Shown here one piece after another: positions 9,389 to 18,286 of a stretch of 64,000 bases of DNA. The number at the start of each line of letters is the position of its first letter. Position 1 is the first letter of the stretch. Origin of the DNA: Runella limosa DSM 17973. Lineage in GTDB: Bacteria; Bacteroidota; Bacteroidia; Cytophagales; Spirosomataceae. The notes beneath the pieces were generated by a model. It had not been told where the DNA came from. It was given only the letters and a program-made list of their open reading frames with translations, and did not search any database. The stretch is taken from assembly GCF_000482465.1 (NCBI RefSeq), contig NZ_KI519427.1, positions 42,421-106,420 on the forward strand. The letters run 5' to 3'. A program made the translations under genes and the position numbers.

Positions 9389-9473
9389 ATTGTCAAAGTG
9401 ACACTTTAAGGATAATTACTTAGAAAAAACAAGATTTTTTCACAAACGGAGTCTTTAACCCTCAATGACTACC

Positions 9474-9923
9474 TCATCCAAGTACTTGTGCAGCATGGTT
9501 TTTGGTGTCGATTTTTGAAATGACTTCTTGAATCACGCCTGCTTCGTCAATGATAAATGTCGTACGAATCGTGCCCATGTACTTCCGCCCGTATAGCATC
9601 TTTTCACCCCAAACTCCGAAGGCTTCTACAATGTTGTGGTCAGGATCGGCAAGGAGTGGGAAGGGCAAACTATACTTGTTAGCAAACTTTTTGTGTGATT
9701 TTTCGTCATCGACACTCACGCCCAGTACTGCAAAGCCTTTGGCAAGTAACGCCTCATAATTGTCGCGAAGACTGCAAGCTTGAGCAGTACAAGCAGGGGT
9801 GCTATCCTTGGGATAAAAATAAATAACAATCTTTTTGCCTTGGAAATCAGAGAGTTTGATGGAGTTGCCGTCTTGGTCTTTGGCCTCAATTGAGGGCGCT
9901 TTGTCACCAACTTGAAGTGCCAT
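9474..9923 (-). CDS. bcp: Thioredoxin-dependent peroxiredoxin Bcp/PrxQ
   Basis: 149 residues, the usual length. The motif DSTPACTAQAC shows the peroxidatic Cys45 and a second Cys50 five residues on, as in the 2-Cys form of Bcp/PrxQ, where the pair makes an intramolecular disulfide that thioredoxin reduces. The enzyme removes hydrogen peroxide and organic hydroperoxides in the cytoplasm. Monocistronic, minus strand, divergent from purK across a ~230-bp gap that holds a palindromic repeat. Confidence 0.93.
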   Translation of the reverse strand: MALQVGDKAPSIEAKDQDGNSIKLSDFQGKKIVIYFYPKDSTPACTAQACSLRDNYEALLAKGFAVLGVSVDDEKSHKKFANKYSLPFPLLADPDHNIVEAFGVWGEKMLYGRKYMGTIRTTFIIDEAGVIQEVISKIDTKNHAAQVLG

Positions 9924-10024
9924 GTCGTACTGCGTGAAGGGGTTATTCTCAGTTAGAATTGTTTTGAGGCCGCAAGATACTAATTATTGTGAAAGGAGTC
10001 TGTAACTTTGTCCCCAAACCAGGT

Positions 10025-10112
10025 TAAACGCATTTAAAAAAAGTAGCCTCAGCGAGGCTAAATCTTAGTAGAAAATGAGGAGTAAATAGGGCTTCTATAT
10101 TTTACTGCGTTT
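10025..10112. repeat. Palindromic intergenic repeat upstream of purK
   Basis: Outer arms AAACGCATTTAAAA (10025-10038) and TTTTACTGCGTTT (10100-10112) are imperfect inverted repeats, and an inner perfect hairpin TAGCCTCAGCGAGGCTA sits at 10044-10060. The layout (nested palindrome, no ORF) is that of a REP/MITE-like element. It leaves about 40 bp for a purK promoter. Confidence 0.55.
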
Positions 10113-10152
10113 GATCTAATAAATACACAAAGACAAAAAATAACAGATAACA

Positions 10153-11286
10153 GTGTTTGATACTAACAAAAAAGTAGGCGTTTTGGGCGGAGGACAGCTG
10201 GGATTAATGCTGTTGCAAGCGGCCATTGATTGGAATTTGAACGTAAAAATCATTGATGCAGCCGATGCCCCTTGCGCTCCCATTGCTCCTGAGTTTGTAA
10301 CAGGCTCGTTGCAAGATTATGAAGCAGTGTATCAGTTTGGGCAAGACGTAGATGTTGTAACCATCGAAATCGAAAAGGTGAATGTGGATGCGCTCGAAGC
10401 CCTCGAACGAGAGGGAAAAAAGGTGTTTCCGCAGCCTCACTTGATTCGCTTGATTCAGGACAAACGTACCCAAAAGCAGTTTTATCGTGAACACGGTTTG
10501 CCAACCGCCGATTTTATCCTTACTGATAATCGGGCTGACGTGGCCAATTATGTTGATTTTCTGCCTGCTTTTCACAAATTAGGCCGCGATGGCTACGATG
10601 GTAAAGGAGTGCAACGCATTGCCACCCCCGCCGATTTTGATAAAGCGTTTGATGCCCCAGGACTTCTGGAAAAAGCGGTTGATTTTGAAAAGGAATTGGC
10701 AGTGATTGTCGCGCGGAACGAAAAAGGCGAGATGGCCACTTTCCCGACTGTAGAGATGGTATTTCACCCCGAAGCCAATCTGGTCGAATACCTGTTTGCC
10801 CCTGCGGAAATATCAGCCAAAGTAGAACAACAAGCCGAAAGCCTCGCCAAAAAGACGGCAGAAGCACTTGGCATCGTTGGGTTGTTGGCCGTTGAAATGT
10901 TTTTGACCAAAGAAGGTCAAGTACTTATCAATGAAGTAGCACCTCGTCCGCACAATAGCGGTCACCATACGATTCGGGCCAATGTAACGTCTCAGTTTGA
11001 GCAGCATTGGCGGGCGATTCTCAACCTGCCATTGGGTGATACTACAGCTTACACCCCCGCAGCGATGGTGAATTTGTTAGGCGAAGAAGGGCACACTGGC
11101 CCCGCCCATTACGAAGGCATGGACAAAGTGCTTGCCACGCAGGGTGTGTTTCCTTTTTTGTACGGTAAAAAAATCACGAAACCGTTCCGTAAAATGGGCC
11201 ATATCACCGTGACCGACAGTAGCCTAGCAAAGCTAAAAACAAAAGCGGAGTGGGTAAAAGGAGCGCTGAAAGTAGTGACAAAATAA
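10153..11286 (+). CDS. purK: N5-carboxyaminoimidazole ribonucleotide synthase
   Basis: 377 residues starting at a GTG. The N-terminus (KVGVLGGGQLGLMLLQAA) and the ATP-grasp core (LGRDGYDGKGVQ about 151-162; NEVAPRPHNSGHHTI about 261-275) are diagnostic for PurK, which carboxylates AIR with ATP and bicarbonate to N5-CAIR in purine synthesis. Its partner mutase PurE is encoded 32 kb away at 42852-43340 rather than next to it. Monocistronic here. Confidence 0.95.
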   Translation: MFDTNKKVGVLGGGQLGLMLLQAAIDWNLNVKIIDAADAPCAPIAPEFVTGSLQDYEAVYQFGQDVDVVTIEIEKVNVDALEALEREGKKVFPQPHLIRLIQDKRTQKQFYREHGLPTADFILTDNRADVANYVDFLPAFHKLGRDGYDGKGVQRIATPADFDKAFDAPGLLEKAVDFEKELAVIVARNEKGEMATFPTVEMVFHPEANLVEYLFAPAEISAKVEQQAESLAKKTAEALGIVGLLAVEMFLTKEGQVLINEVAPRPHNSGHHTIRANVTSQFEQHWRAILNLPLGDTTAYTPAAMVNLLGEEGHTGPAHYEGMDKVLATQGVFPFLYGKKITKPFRKMGHITVTDSSLAKLKTKAEWVKGALKVVTK

Positions 11287-11368
11287 AGAACCAACCACCC
11301 ATTGGATGTGTTCTTGAGATAGGAAGCTGTGTTGGTTTCCGATGTTCATAACGCCATTTAATATACAT

Positions 11369-11441
11369 TGAGCAAATAAGCCAGAAAAGGTAAGCTAAAT
11401 CAACATTTTATTTGCCTTTTGCCAACTTGCTTATTTGCTCA
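11369..11441. repeat. Long-hairpin intergenic repeat before ndh
   Basis: TGAGCAAATAAGC at 11369-11381 is the exact inverse of GCTTATTTGCTCA at 11429-11441; the inner part is an imperfect continuation of the hairpin. It ends 14 bp before the ndh start codon, so it would lie in the 5' leader of that mRNA or form part of its promoter region. Confidence 0.6.
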
Positions 11442-11455
11442 CTTCTTCTTCAAAC

Positions 11456-12769
11456 ATGACTCCCAATCTTCCCAAAACCGAACTTAAGCGCATCGTCATC
11501 GTTGGTGCGGGTTTCGGTGGGCTTGTGCTTGCACGCAAGCTTTCGCAACGTTCAGATGTACAAATCGTACTTGTTGATAAAAATAATTACCATCAATTTC
11601 AGCCCTTGTTTTATCAGGTGGCGATGGCGGGGTTAGAGCCGAGTTCTATTTCGTTTCCGTTGAGGAAAGTGTTTCAATCAAAAAAGAATGTACACATCCG
11701 AGTGACGGAAGTAAAGCACATCAACCCAGAAGCCAACGTGATTGAGACAGGTTTGGGGGCGATTGAGTACGATTATTTAGTGTTGGCGACGGGAGCTGAT
11801 ACTAATTTCTTTGGAATGAAAAACATCATCGAAAATGCCATGCCGATGAAATCGGTCAGCGAAGCCCTGGCGATTCGGAATCGGGTGCTACAAAATTTCG
11901 AAGATGCCTTGAGTTCCCAGTCGCTCGAAGAACGGTTGGGACTAATGAATATAGTCATTGTAGGTGGTGGGCCAACGGGGGTTGAAATTGCGGGGACATT
12001 GGCCGAAATGAAACGCCATATTTTGCCAAAAGATTATCCAGAGTTGAACTTCGATTCGATGCAGATTTACCTCTACGAATCGTCACCTGCGGTACTGGAA
12101 GTGATGTCGCAAGAGGCGTCGGTCAAAGCCAAAGAGTACCTTACTGATTTGGGCGTCAACCTTCGTCTCGGAATGCGAATTACTGACTTTGACGGAAAAT
12201 ATGCGTACACCAACACGGGCGACCGCCTGCGTACCAACAACTTGATTTGGGCGGCAGGAGTAAAAGCCAACGGCATCGATGGCATCCCAACGGAAGTGTA
12301 CGGCCGTGGTGGGCGTATTAAAGTCAACCGTTTTAATCAGGTAGAAGGCTTCTCTAACGTTTTTGCGTTGGGTGATTTGGCATTGATGACCGAAGAAAAA
12401 TATCCCAATGGACACCCGCAGTTGGCACAACCCGCCATGCAGCAAGGGGAGTTGTTGGCCAAAAATTTCAGTCGATTATTGAAAGGCCAAGAAATGCAGC
12501 CTTTTACGTACAAAGATTTAGGTTCGATGGCTACGGTTGGGCGTAACTTGGCCGTGGTGGATTTACCGTTCTGGAAGTTTCAGGGCTTTTTTGCGTGGGT
12601 GACGTGGATGTTTGTCCATTTGATTTCGATTGTAGGGGTGAAAAACCGCCTTTTGATTTTTATCAACTGGCTTTGGAATTATGTCACTTACGATCAATCA
12701 TTGCGCCTGATTATCAAGCCAAAAGTACAGAAAGAACGCGAAGATACTCCCGTGAAAGAAGCGGTGTAG
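11456..12769 (+). CDS. ndh: Type II NADH:quinone oxidoreductase (NDH-2)
   Basis: 437 residues from the ATG at 11456; an in-frame TTG at 11435 would add 7 residues but lies inside a palindromic repeat and is less likely. Two dinucleotide-binding folds are visible: FAD motif IVIVGAGFGGL (about 13-23) and NAD(P)H motif IVIVGGGPTGVEIAG (about 165-180), then the FAD-contacting ALGDLA. The C-terminus has hydrophobic/amphipathic segments (FFAWVTWMFVHLISIVGV and following) that attach it to the inner membrane. It passes electrons from NADH to menaquinone without pumping protons. Confidence 0.9.
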   Translation: MTPNLPKTELKRIVIVGAGFGGLVLARKLSQRSDVQIVLVDKNNYHQFQPLFYQVAMAGLEPSSISFPLRKVFQSKKNVHIRVTEVKHINPEANVIETGLGAIEYDYLVLATGADTNFFGMKNIIENAMPMKSVSEALAIRNRVLQNFEDALSSQSLEERLGLMNIVIVGGGPTGVEIAGTLAEMKRHILPKDYPELNFDSMQIYLYESSPAVLEVMSQEASVKAKEYLTDLGVNLRLGMRITDFDGKYAYTNTGDRLRTNNLIWAAGVKANGIDGIPTEVYGRGGRIKVNRFNQVEGFSNVFALGDLALMTEEKYPNGHPQLAQPAMQQGELLAKNFSRLLKGQEMQPFTYKDLGSMATVGRNLAVVDLPFWKFQGFFAWVTWMFVHLISIVGVKNRLLIFINWLWNYVTYDQSLRLIIKPKVQKEREDTPVKEAV

Positions 12770-12888
12770 TTTACCATTCTTCCTGTTTTTTTACTTTTCT
12801 TGTTCTCCCAAAACCATTCTTCCCAATCGAGAATAATCAGCGGAAGAAGCATGTACGTTTGTGCCGTAAATTTTAACCTCAAACTACT

Positions 12889-13794
12889 ATGTTTCTGATA
12901 GTTATTGGTGCCCTTGTTCTGATAGCAGGTTTTGCTATCAACACCCCCGCGTTGGCTTTTGCCAAATTTTCTCGTCCTGTTAAAACAATAGGTGTTATTG
13001 TGATGGTTGTTGGTTTTCTTACGGCTTGTATCAAACAAATTGACGCGGGTACAGTAGGAGTTCAATCTCTTTTTGGGAAAGTAAGTGATGGTATCCTAAC
13101 GAGCGGGCTAAACTTTGTCAATCCGTTGGTAGATGTGGAGTCCATTGATGTAAAAACGCACAACTACACGATGTCGGCGGTGCGCGATGAAGGCGACAAA
13201 GAAGGCGACGATGCCATTCGGGTGTTGACTTCAGACGGACTGGAGGTCATCGTTGATTTGACGGTGCTTTACCGCGTGATTCCGACCGAAGCGCCTAAGA
13301 TTTTGCGAGAAATTGGTCCAAATTACCAAGACAAAATTGTTCGCCCCGTTACCCGTACGCGCATCCGTGACAATGCCGTCAACTACGAAGCCGTAGCCTT
13401 GTATTCGAATAAACGTCAGCAGTTTCAAGATAAAATATTCCAGCAAATTGAGAAGGATTTTAAAGTACGGGGCTTGTTCCTGGAGAGCCTGCTGATTCGG
13501 AATATCAACTTGCCTGAATCGGTCAAAAAGACGATTGAATCAAAAATCAACGCCGAGCAAGAATCGCAAAAAATGCAATTTGTCCTAAGTAAAGAAAAGC
13601 AAGAAGCGGAGCGGAAGCGCGTAGAAGCGCAAGGGATTGCTGATTATCAAAAGATTATTTCAGAAAGTCTCACCGACCGTCAGTTGCAATACGAACAAAT
13701 TAAAGCCCAAAAAGAACTCGCGACCTCTCCAAACGCCAAAGTGGTGATTATGGGTGGGGGCAAAGGCGTGCCTGTGATTTTGGGAAATCAATAA
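12889..13794 (+). CDS. SPFH/prohibitin-family membrane protein
   Basis: 301 residues: two hydrophobic segments near the N-terminus (1-20 and 30-48), then an SPFH/prohibitin domain (QIDAGTVGVQSLFGKV through INLPESVKKTIESKI) and a helical, EKQEAERKRVEAQG-type coiled coil characteristic of prohibitins. Such proteins form large ring- or cage-like scaffolds in membranes and often regulate FtsH-type proteases. The 3' end overlaps the convergent gene by 7 bp. Confidence 0.87.
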   Translation: MFLIVIGALVLIAGFAINTPALAFAKFSRPVKTIGVIVMVVGFLTACIKQIDAGTVGVQSLFGKVSDGILTSGLNFVNPLVDVESIDVKTHNYTMSAVRDEGDKEGDDAIRVLTSDGLEVIVDLTVLYRVIPTEAPKILREIGPNYQDKIVRPVTRTRIRDNAVNYEAVALYSNKRQQFQDKIFQQIEKDFKVRGLFLESLLIRNINLPESVKKTIESKINAEQESQKMQFVLSKEKQEAERKRVEAQGIADYQKIISESLTDRQLQYEQIKAQKELATSPNAKVVIMGGGKGVPVILGNQ

Positions 13795-14231
13795 AGTTGT
13801 TTAAAAAGTGGAAAAATCCAGTAAAGTGCCACGCTGAAAACGACGCCCCAGACACTTCCCCAAATGAGCATTTGGGTGAGTAAAATGGGGCGTTTTACTT
13901 TGAAAGACAAGGCGATCAACGTCCCCCCGATGGGCGTAAAAAGTAAGGGCGTCAGGAAGGCAATGCCCGTCATACCCGATTTTTTCCAGACCCGTACCGC
14001 TAACCGTGTTCGTTTACTAAATAGCGTTGGCTTTTGCTTACGGTAGCGATTCATCAAGTGCTGGATGGCTGTTCCCAAAAACAAAAATATAACTACACTG
14101 AGCATCATCCCGACCACGGTGCAAAGGGCGGTTTCATACCATTGCAAGCCCAAAGCCATGCCCGTAATGGGCCCCGCCACAAACTTCACCATACTAGCAA
14201 GCACTACCGAAATGTATTTTGCCCAAGGCAT
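13788..14231 (-). CDS. Small integral membrane protein
   Basis: 147 residues with about four membrane segments (about 6-25, 30-55, 88-108, 118-142) and a basic loop (NRYRKQKP...KRTRLAVRVWKKSG) in the middle. The second half (TPLLFTPIGGTLIALSFK) loosely resembles the small multidrug export family, but I do not recognise it with certainty. Convergent with the SPFH gene, overlapping its stop by 7 bp. Confidence 0.6.
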   Translation of the reverse strand: MPWAKYISVVLASMVKFVAGPITGMALGLQWYETALCTVVGMMLSVVIFLFLGTAIQHLMNRYRKQKPTLFSKRTRLAVRVWKKSGMTGIAFLTPLLFTPIGGTLIALSFKVKRPILLTQMLIWGSVWGVVFSVALYWIFPLFKQLY

Positions 14232-14344
14232 AATAAGAAAGGATTTAATTGATTTTTGGGATTTAAAGCGGCAAAATAGCGCTTGTTGTGGTATGAATCA
14301 CTTAAAATCAGTAAAATCTACTTAAAATCAAAAAACAAATTGCG

Positions 14345-14352
14345 TAAGTTTG
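14345..14352 (+). promoter_or_regulatory. Possible -7 box of nadA
   Basis: TAAGTTTG fits the Bacteroidota -7 consensus TAnnTTTG and lies 19 bp before the ATG at 14372, giving a short leader. No clear -33 TTG at the expected distance. Confidence 0.4.
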
Positions 14353-14371
14353 AGCCAAATATGAGTTGAAA

Positions 14372-15370
14372 ATGGAAATTCTGGAACAAGTAAAAAAATA
14401 CGGATACGTGCGCGAAACCGCCGCACCTGACCTAGATTTGGTTGCTGAAATCAATCGACTTCGTAAAGAAAAAAACGCCGTTATCTTGGCGCATTACTAC
14501 GTCGATGGCGCGATTCAGGACCTTGCCGATTATATTGGTGATAGTCTTGGCTTGTCGCAACAAGCCGCTAGTACGCCTGCCGACATGATTGTGTTTTGTG
14601 GGGTGCATTTTATGGGAGAAACGGCAAAAATTCTTAGCCCAGAGAAAAAAGTGGTCATCCCTGATTTGAACGCGGGCTGCTCGCTCGCCGATTCGGCTCC
14701 TGCGGATAAATTTGCGGCATTCAAAGCCCAATACCCCGATCACTTGGTGCTTTCGTACATCAACTGCTCGGCCGAAATTAAGGCATTGTCGGACATCATC
14801 GTGACGTCGTCCAACGCCGTGAAGATAGTGGAACAGTTGCCCAAAGACCAAAAAATCATCTTTGCGCCCGATGCCAACTTAGGCCGTTACGTAGCCAAAA
14901 AAACGGGTCGTGACATGGTGCTTTGGGACGGTGCGTGTATTGTTCACGTGGACATTTCGGAGGCAAAATTGAAGGCATTGCGCGAAAAATACCCCAATGC
15001 GCTACTGGTTGCCCACCCTGAGTGTAAAGACAATATCTTGCTTCAAGCAGATTTTGTAGGCTCTACCACGGCTATTTTGAAATTTGTGAGTGAAAGCGTC
15101 CACGATGAGTTTATTGTGGCGACCGAAGCGGGGATTTTGCACAAAATGAAACAAGCGGCTGCGGGAACGGGTAAGAAAATTATTCCTGCCCCTGCCACCG
15201 AAAACAATACCTGCGCGTGCAGCGAGTGCCCGTACATGAAAATGAATACGGTGGAAAAACTCTACAACGCACTTTTGTACGAACAACCCGAAATCAACGT
15301 CCCCGAAGACATTCGCTTGAAAGCCTACGAATCGGTAGATAGAATGCTGGAAATGAGCAAAAACCTTTAA
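14372..15370 (+). CDS. nadA: Quinolinate synthase A
   Basis: 332 residues from the ATG at 14372 (an in-frame TTG two codons earlier is less likely). The Fe-S ligand motifs of NadA are visible: [11 protein letters not shown] near residue 82, the central [12 protein letters not shown] region and [11 protein letters not shown] near residue 285; VAHPEC is also present. The enzyme condenses iminoaspartate with dihydroxyacetone phosphate to quinolinate using a [4Fe-4S] cluster. nadB and nadC are not in this window. A palindromic repeat begins 5 bp after the stop. Confidence 0.95.
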   Translation: MEILEQVKKYGYVRETAAPDLDLVAEINRLRKEKNAVILAHYYVDGAIQDLADYIGDSLGLSQQAASTPADMIVFCGVHFMGETAKILSPEKKVVIPDLNAGCSLADSAPADKFAAFKAQYPDHLVLSYINCSAEIKALSDIIVTSSNAVKIVEQLPKDQKIIFAPDANLGRYVAKKTGRDMVLWDGACIVHVDISEAKLKALREKYPNALLVAHPECKDNILLQADFVGSTTAILKFVSESVHDEFIVATEAGILHKMKQAAAGTGKKIIPAPATENNTCACSECPYMKMNTVEKLYNALLYEQPEINVPEDIRLKAYESVDRMLEMSKNL

Positions 15371-15374
15371 AAGA

Positions 15375-15443
15375 GTGTCGAATGTAAAGTGCAAAGTGTC
15401 GAATATGAACTCACTCGACATTCTGCACTCTACCTTCGACATT
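15375..15443. repeat. Palindromic repeat, family B
   Basis: Left arm around GTGTCGAATGTAAAGTGCAA (from 15375) pairs with the right arm ending in TCTACCTTCGACATT (to 15443). The same unit, longer and nested, recurs at 53576-53728 between two efflux genes, which shows it is a dispersed element. It lies between nadA and the nucleotidyltransferase and inflates the open frame upstream of the latter. Confidence 0.75.
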
Positions 15444-15482
15444 GAATGCCTGGTATCTCCTCAACTAAGTTATTATAAAAAA

Positions 15483-16379
15483 ATGAAACCCACCCTATTG
15501 ATTTTGGCGGCTGGTATGGGAAGCCGCTATGGCGGTATCAAACAGCTTGACCAATTTGGCCCCAACGGCGAAACAATTATTGATTATTCTCTCTACGACG
15601 CCATTCGCGCGGGATTTGGCAAGATTGTCTTTATCATCCGCGAAGAGCTAAAAAATGATTTTGAAGAAATTTTTGGCCCTAAACTTCGGGGGAAAATTGA
15701 CTATGATTACGCCATTCAAGGGTTTCAAAGCTACGTGCCCGAAGAACTAGGGACGATTGAGCGCTCAAAACCTTGGGGAACAGGCCACGCCATGTTGTGC
15801 GGATGGGAACAAACCCAAACGCCTTTTGCCATCATCAATGCCGATGACTTTTATGGTCTCGAAGCGTTTCAGTTGGTAGCGGAGTTTTTGACCACGAGCA
15901 CCGACGACACGGAGCATACCCTCATTGCTTACCAAGTAAAAAAGACGCTTTCCGAAAACGGAACGGTGTCGCGCGGGGTGTGCGAAGTAAACGACGCGGG
16001 CTACCTCGATGTCGTGACTGAGCGTACCAAAATTTTCCCGCAAGACGGAAAGATTTTCTTCGACGAAAGCGGTGAACTTACGGAATTGATCCCTGAAACC
16101 CCCGTTTCGATGAATTTCTGGGGTTTTAAGCCTTCGGTGTTCCCGATTACCAACGAATTGTTTGCCGATTATGCACGTCACAACTACAACGCCCCCAAAG
16201 CGGAGTTTTATATTCCCGTGGTAGCAACGCACCTTATCAAGAGCGGTAAAGGAAAGCTAAAAGTAATTCCTAACGCCTCAGAATGGTTTGGTGTGACCTA
16301 CCCAGAAGACAAACCGACGGTGCAGTCAGCCCTCCAAAAACTACACGAAGACGGGAAATACCCGAATCAGTTGTGGTAA
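15483..16379 (+). CDS. Sugar-phosphate nucleotidyltransferase family protein
   Basis: 298 residues from the ATG at 15483; the open frame upstream runs through a palindromic repeat and is not likely coding. The N-terminus LLILAAGMGSRYGGIKQLDQFGP is the nucleotide-binding signature of the NTP-transferase fold, and AIINADDFYG supplies the metal-binding Asp. It would activate a sugar 1-phosphate as a nucleotide sugar, or act as a related pyrophosphorylase; substrate is not evident. Confidence 0.8.
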   Translation: MKPTLLILAAGMGSRYGGIKQLDQFGPNGETIIDYSLYDAIRAGFGKIVFIIREELKNDFEEIFGPKLRGKIDYDYAIQGFQSYVPEELGTIERSKPWGTGHAMLCGWEQTQTPFAIINADDFYGLEAFQLVAEFLTTSTDDTEHTLIAYQVKKTLSENGTVSRGVCEVNDAGYLDVVTERTKIFPQDGKIFFDESGELTELIPETPVSMNFWGFKPSVFPITNELFADYARHNYNAPKAEFYIPVVATHLIKSGKGKLKVIPNASEWFGVTYPEDKPTVQSALQKLHEDGKYPNQLW

Positions 16380-16390
16380 GAAAATAAATT

Positions 16391-16455
16391 TGTCATGCCG
16401 TAGGCATCTAAAATCCGCGTAAATTATGTTGATTTCAGATGCCTACGGCATGACA
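16391..16455. repeat. Perfect 19-bp inverted repeat, family C
   Basis: TGTCATGCCGTAGGCATCT (16391-16409) is the exact reverse complement of 16437-16455, with a 27-nt middle. It precedes yidD by 18 bp and has no coding content. It may end transcription of the upstream gene or be a mobile palindrome. Confidence 0.75.
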
Positions 16456-16473
16456 AAGCAACGACACATCTCT

Positions 16474-16683
16474 ATGAAAACCATCCTTATCTTTTTTGTG
16501 CGGGCGTATCAGGTGATGTTGTCGCCGTATTTGCCCAACTCGTGCCGATACTCTCCGACCTGCTCTCAGTACATGATTGAGGCAGTGCAAAAGCACGGTG
16601 TATTGAAAGGTGGTTGGCTGGGTCTCAAGCGCATTGGCCGCTGCCATCCTTGGGGCGGCCACGGCCATGATCCCGTACCTTAG
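16474..16683 (+). CDS. yidD: Membrane protein insertion efficiency factor
   Basis: 69 residues from the ATG at 16474. The family's hallmark, [20 protein letters not shown] followed by Y and later [10 protein letters not shown], is complete with its conserved cysteines. YidD is a small amphipathic, inner-membrane-associated protein that helps YidC insert proteins. It usually lies beside rnpA and yidC; here it is isolated. The in-frame upstream extension is inside a palindromic repeat. Confidence 0.95.
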   Translation: MKTILIFFVRAYQVMLSPYLPNSCRYSPTCSQYMIEAVQKHGVLKGGWLGLKRIGRCHPWGGHGHDPVP

Positions 16684-16686
16684 CAG

Positions 16687-16725
16687 CTTCCCGAAAGTTT
16701 TATTACTTTCGGGAAGTTTTGTTTT
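16687..16725 (+). terminator. Rho-independent terminator of yidD
   Basis: A perfect 12-bp stem CTTCCCGAAAGT / ACTTTCGGGAAG with a 6-nt loop, followed by TTTTGTTTTT, starts 3 bp after the yidD stop. Confidence 0.9.
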
Positions 16726-16769
16726 TGGGCATAAAAAAAGAAAATGAAATACCCGCGCCGATACGACCC

Positions 16770-17060
16770 ATGGATTATCGTGCCTACGAAGTAGAAATAC
16801 GCGAATTGTGGTTGGATGCGTTTGAAGACGAGCTCCGTGCGTTGCATCAGGCGGGATTTGTTCACCGCGACTTAAAGCGCCCTTCTGACATTGGAGGGTT
16901 GGCTTTTGACAATATTTTGTTGACCGAACAAGGACTTCGTTTTATTGATGTGGGTATCTCAGCCCTGCGCTCGCAAGTGGGGGAGGTGATTTTTGAGAAA
17001 TACGTGGCAGTAGAACTGCGAGAAATGGCGTTGTTTAAAGACTATTTTTTGAATCGTTGA
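16770..17060 (+). CDS. Small protein with a protein-kinase catalytic loop
   Basis: 96 residues from the ATG at 16770 (113 if the upstream in-frame start at 16719, which overlaps the terminator, is used). The centre reads GFVHRDLKRP, FDNILLT and RFIDVG, i.e. the HRDLK...N catalytic loop and a DVG in place of DFG of Hanks-type kinases, with a 7-residue insertion between HRDLK and the metal-binding Asn. The N-lobe with the ATP-binding Lys is absent, as is most of the C-lobe. It is either a kinase remnant or a minimal kinase-like protein; codon use looks intact. A MITE-like repeat follows 16 bp after the stop. Confidence 0.55.
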   Translation: MDYRAYEVEIRELWLDAFEDELRALHQAGFVHRDLKRPSDIGGLAFDNILLTEQGLRFIDVGISALRSQVGEVIFEKYVAVELREMALFKDYFLNR

Positions 17061-17076
17061 TGTAGGTTCGGAAAAT

Positions 17077-17176
17077 CCCGATAGCGCGAGGCTCTGCCTC
17101 GTGATAATTATCGAAAAGGCTTCTAGCCTTTTTGTTGACTTAGCTTGGCTGGGAGCCTCTTAATACTTTGTATGAG
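17077..17176. mobile_element. MITE-like repeat, copy 1 (3' end decayed)
   Basis: Begins CCCGATAGCGCGAG and shares about 85 of its bases with the copy at 20209-20330 (GCCTCGTGATAATTAT, AAAAGGCTTCTAGC, GGAGCCTCTTAATAC in the same order). The terminal inverted repeat of the right end is lost. No ORF. Together with the second copy it brackets a 3-kb accessory island. Confidence 0.75.
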
Positions 17177-17272
17177 GGGGGAGGCGCCTGACATCAGTGG
17201 GCTATTTCGTAAGCTCGAAGGTATAAGCCAAACACGTCGAGGACTATTTTGGTATATGTGTTTTCTTTGACT
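17177..17272. other. Non-coding remainder between the repeat and the lipoprotein stub
   Basis: About 100 bp with no gene that I can support. It holds the GGGGGAGGCGCC stretch left by the decayed right end of the repeat and the region beyond the stop codon of the lipoprotein stub, which may once have been its coding sequence. Confidence 0.4.
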
Positions 17273-17395
17273 TTACCCTTTCCACGTACCTACCAGATTT
17301 TTATCAATGGCGGGGGCAATGCACTCTTCGGATTTGGACTTACAACCGACTAACAAAACAACAATAACGAAAAAGGAAGCAAGACTTTTTAACAT
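17273..17395 (-). pseudogene. Truncated lipoprotein stub (40 residues)
   Basis: A short minus-strand frame starts with a strong lipoprotein signal (MLKSLASFFVIVVLLVGC, lipobox LVGC, Cys18) and continues through DKNLVGTWKG before a TAA. The ending VGTWKG is how the first beta strand of many lipocalin-like lipoproteins begins, so this is probably the 5' end of a larger gene whose rest has been lost. It lies 73 bp downstream of the 230-residue gene on the same strand. Confidence 0.5.
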
Positions 17396-17468
17396 GGGTG
17401 AATAGTTAAATGAAAAGAATTGTTGAAAAAGTGGGTGGACGGAGTCAGTAGTTTAATCGAGGTTTGGC

Positions 17469-18161
17469 CTAAAACTCAATTTTTTCAATAGGTATCTGGG
17501 CTTTATGTAAGTATTTAAAAATATGTTTTAATGCAGGCATTCCAGCATAACCTGTATCTACATGAATTTCACAACGATTGGCATCTAATTTTTCAAGAAC
17601 GCCTACATAGTGAATAGGGTGACGTTTTTTGCCTTTTTCAAAAAGCTCATTCCAGTTTACACAAGCATTATCAATTATTTGTGCTATTTGATTAAAATAC
17701 TCCTCTGGACTTGTAATCTCAAATAGGGCATCTACGCCATCCCATTTCCACATTTCTACCCTAAAGGAATAACCTTCTATCAGCGTTGGCGCTGGCTTTA
17801 ACTGGAATCTCCCTTGAATTTCGTCGACAAATTCATCTAATCCTTCTATCCAAAATTCGATATATTTCTCCTCTACGTCTTTATCTGGCTGTAACGCTAA
17901 CTGACCATTTTTGTATTTCCAATAAAGGGTTATTCGATAATTGAGGCTATCTAAATTGAACATTAGACCTACTCGTTCCAACTGCATTACTATTTTATCT
18001 GATAAAGTAGTTTCTTTTGCTTCTTTGCATAGTGTCAAGTTTATAGTTAAAAACTCCACAAATGGGTTTAAACTTGCCATTTCTGCCGATAAATACTTAT
18101 CAAGTGCTTGTTGAAATGTTTTGGAAATGTTAAGATGATAATTTAAAGTCTTTGTTTTCAT
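17469..18161 (-). CDS. Protein of unknown function in decayed toxin island
   Basis: 230 residues, acidic, no signal peptide or membrane segment. I do not recognise the family. The C-terminal part (HPIHYVGVLEKLDANRCEIHVDTGYAGMPAL...) looks like a complete folded domain. AT-richer than the flanking metabolic genes. It lies in the island between the two MITE-like copies, downstream of the putative toxin fragment and its partner and of the transposase remnant. An immunity or other accessory role is possible from context only. Confidence 0.6.
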   Translation of the reverse strand: MKTKTLNYHLNISKTFQQALDKYLSAEMASLNPFVEFLTINLTLCKEAKETTLSDKIVMQLERVGLMFNLDSLNYRITLYWKYKNGQLALQPDKDVEEKYIEFWIEGLDEFVDEIQGRFQLKPAPTLIEGYSFRVEMWKWDGVDALFEITSPEEYFNQIAQIIDNACVNWNELFEKGKKRHPIHYVGVLEKLDANRCEIHVDTGYAGMPALKHIFKYLHKAQIPIEKIEF

Positions 18162-18182
18162 CTAATTAGAGTAATAGTTATC

Positions 18183-18277
18183 TCCCTGTTGTGCGTAGTG
18201 TTCGGCCGAACTCTCCGTTGTGCGTAGTGTTCTTTTGAACACTGCGCACTGAACATAAAAGGCCGTTTGTAACGGCC
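18183..18277. repeat. Palindrome cluster, family D, left side of transposase remnant
   Basis: Three hairpins follow each other: GTTCGGCCGAAC (18200-18211), GTGCGTAGTGTTC / GAACACTGCGCAC (18220-18249) and GGCCGTTTGTAACGGCC (18261-18277). The unit TTGTGCGTAGTGTTC occurs twice directly. Counterparts in opposite orientation lie at 18662-18720 on the other side of the transposase remnant, the usual REP/transposase arrangement. Confidence 0.7.
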
Positions 18278-18286
18278 CTACCAAGC

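Noticed and set aside
10021-10152. Purine riboswitch before purK
   Set aside because: The structure is an inverted-repeat element with outer arms; none of the conserved purine-aptamer loops is seen.
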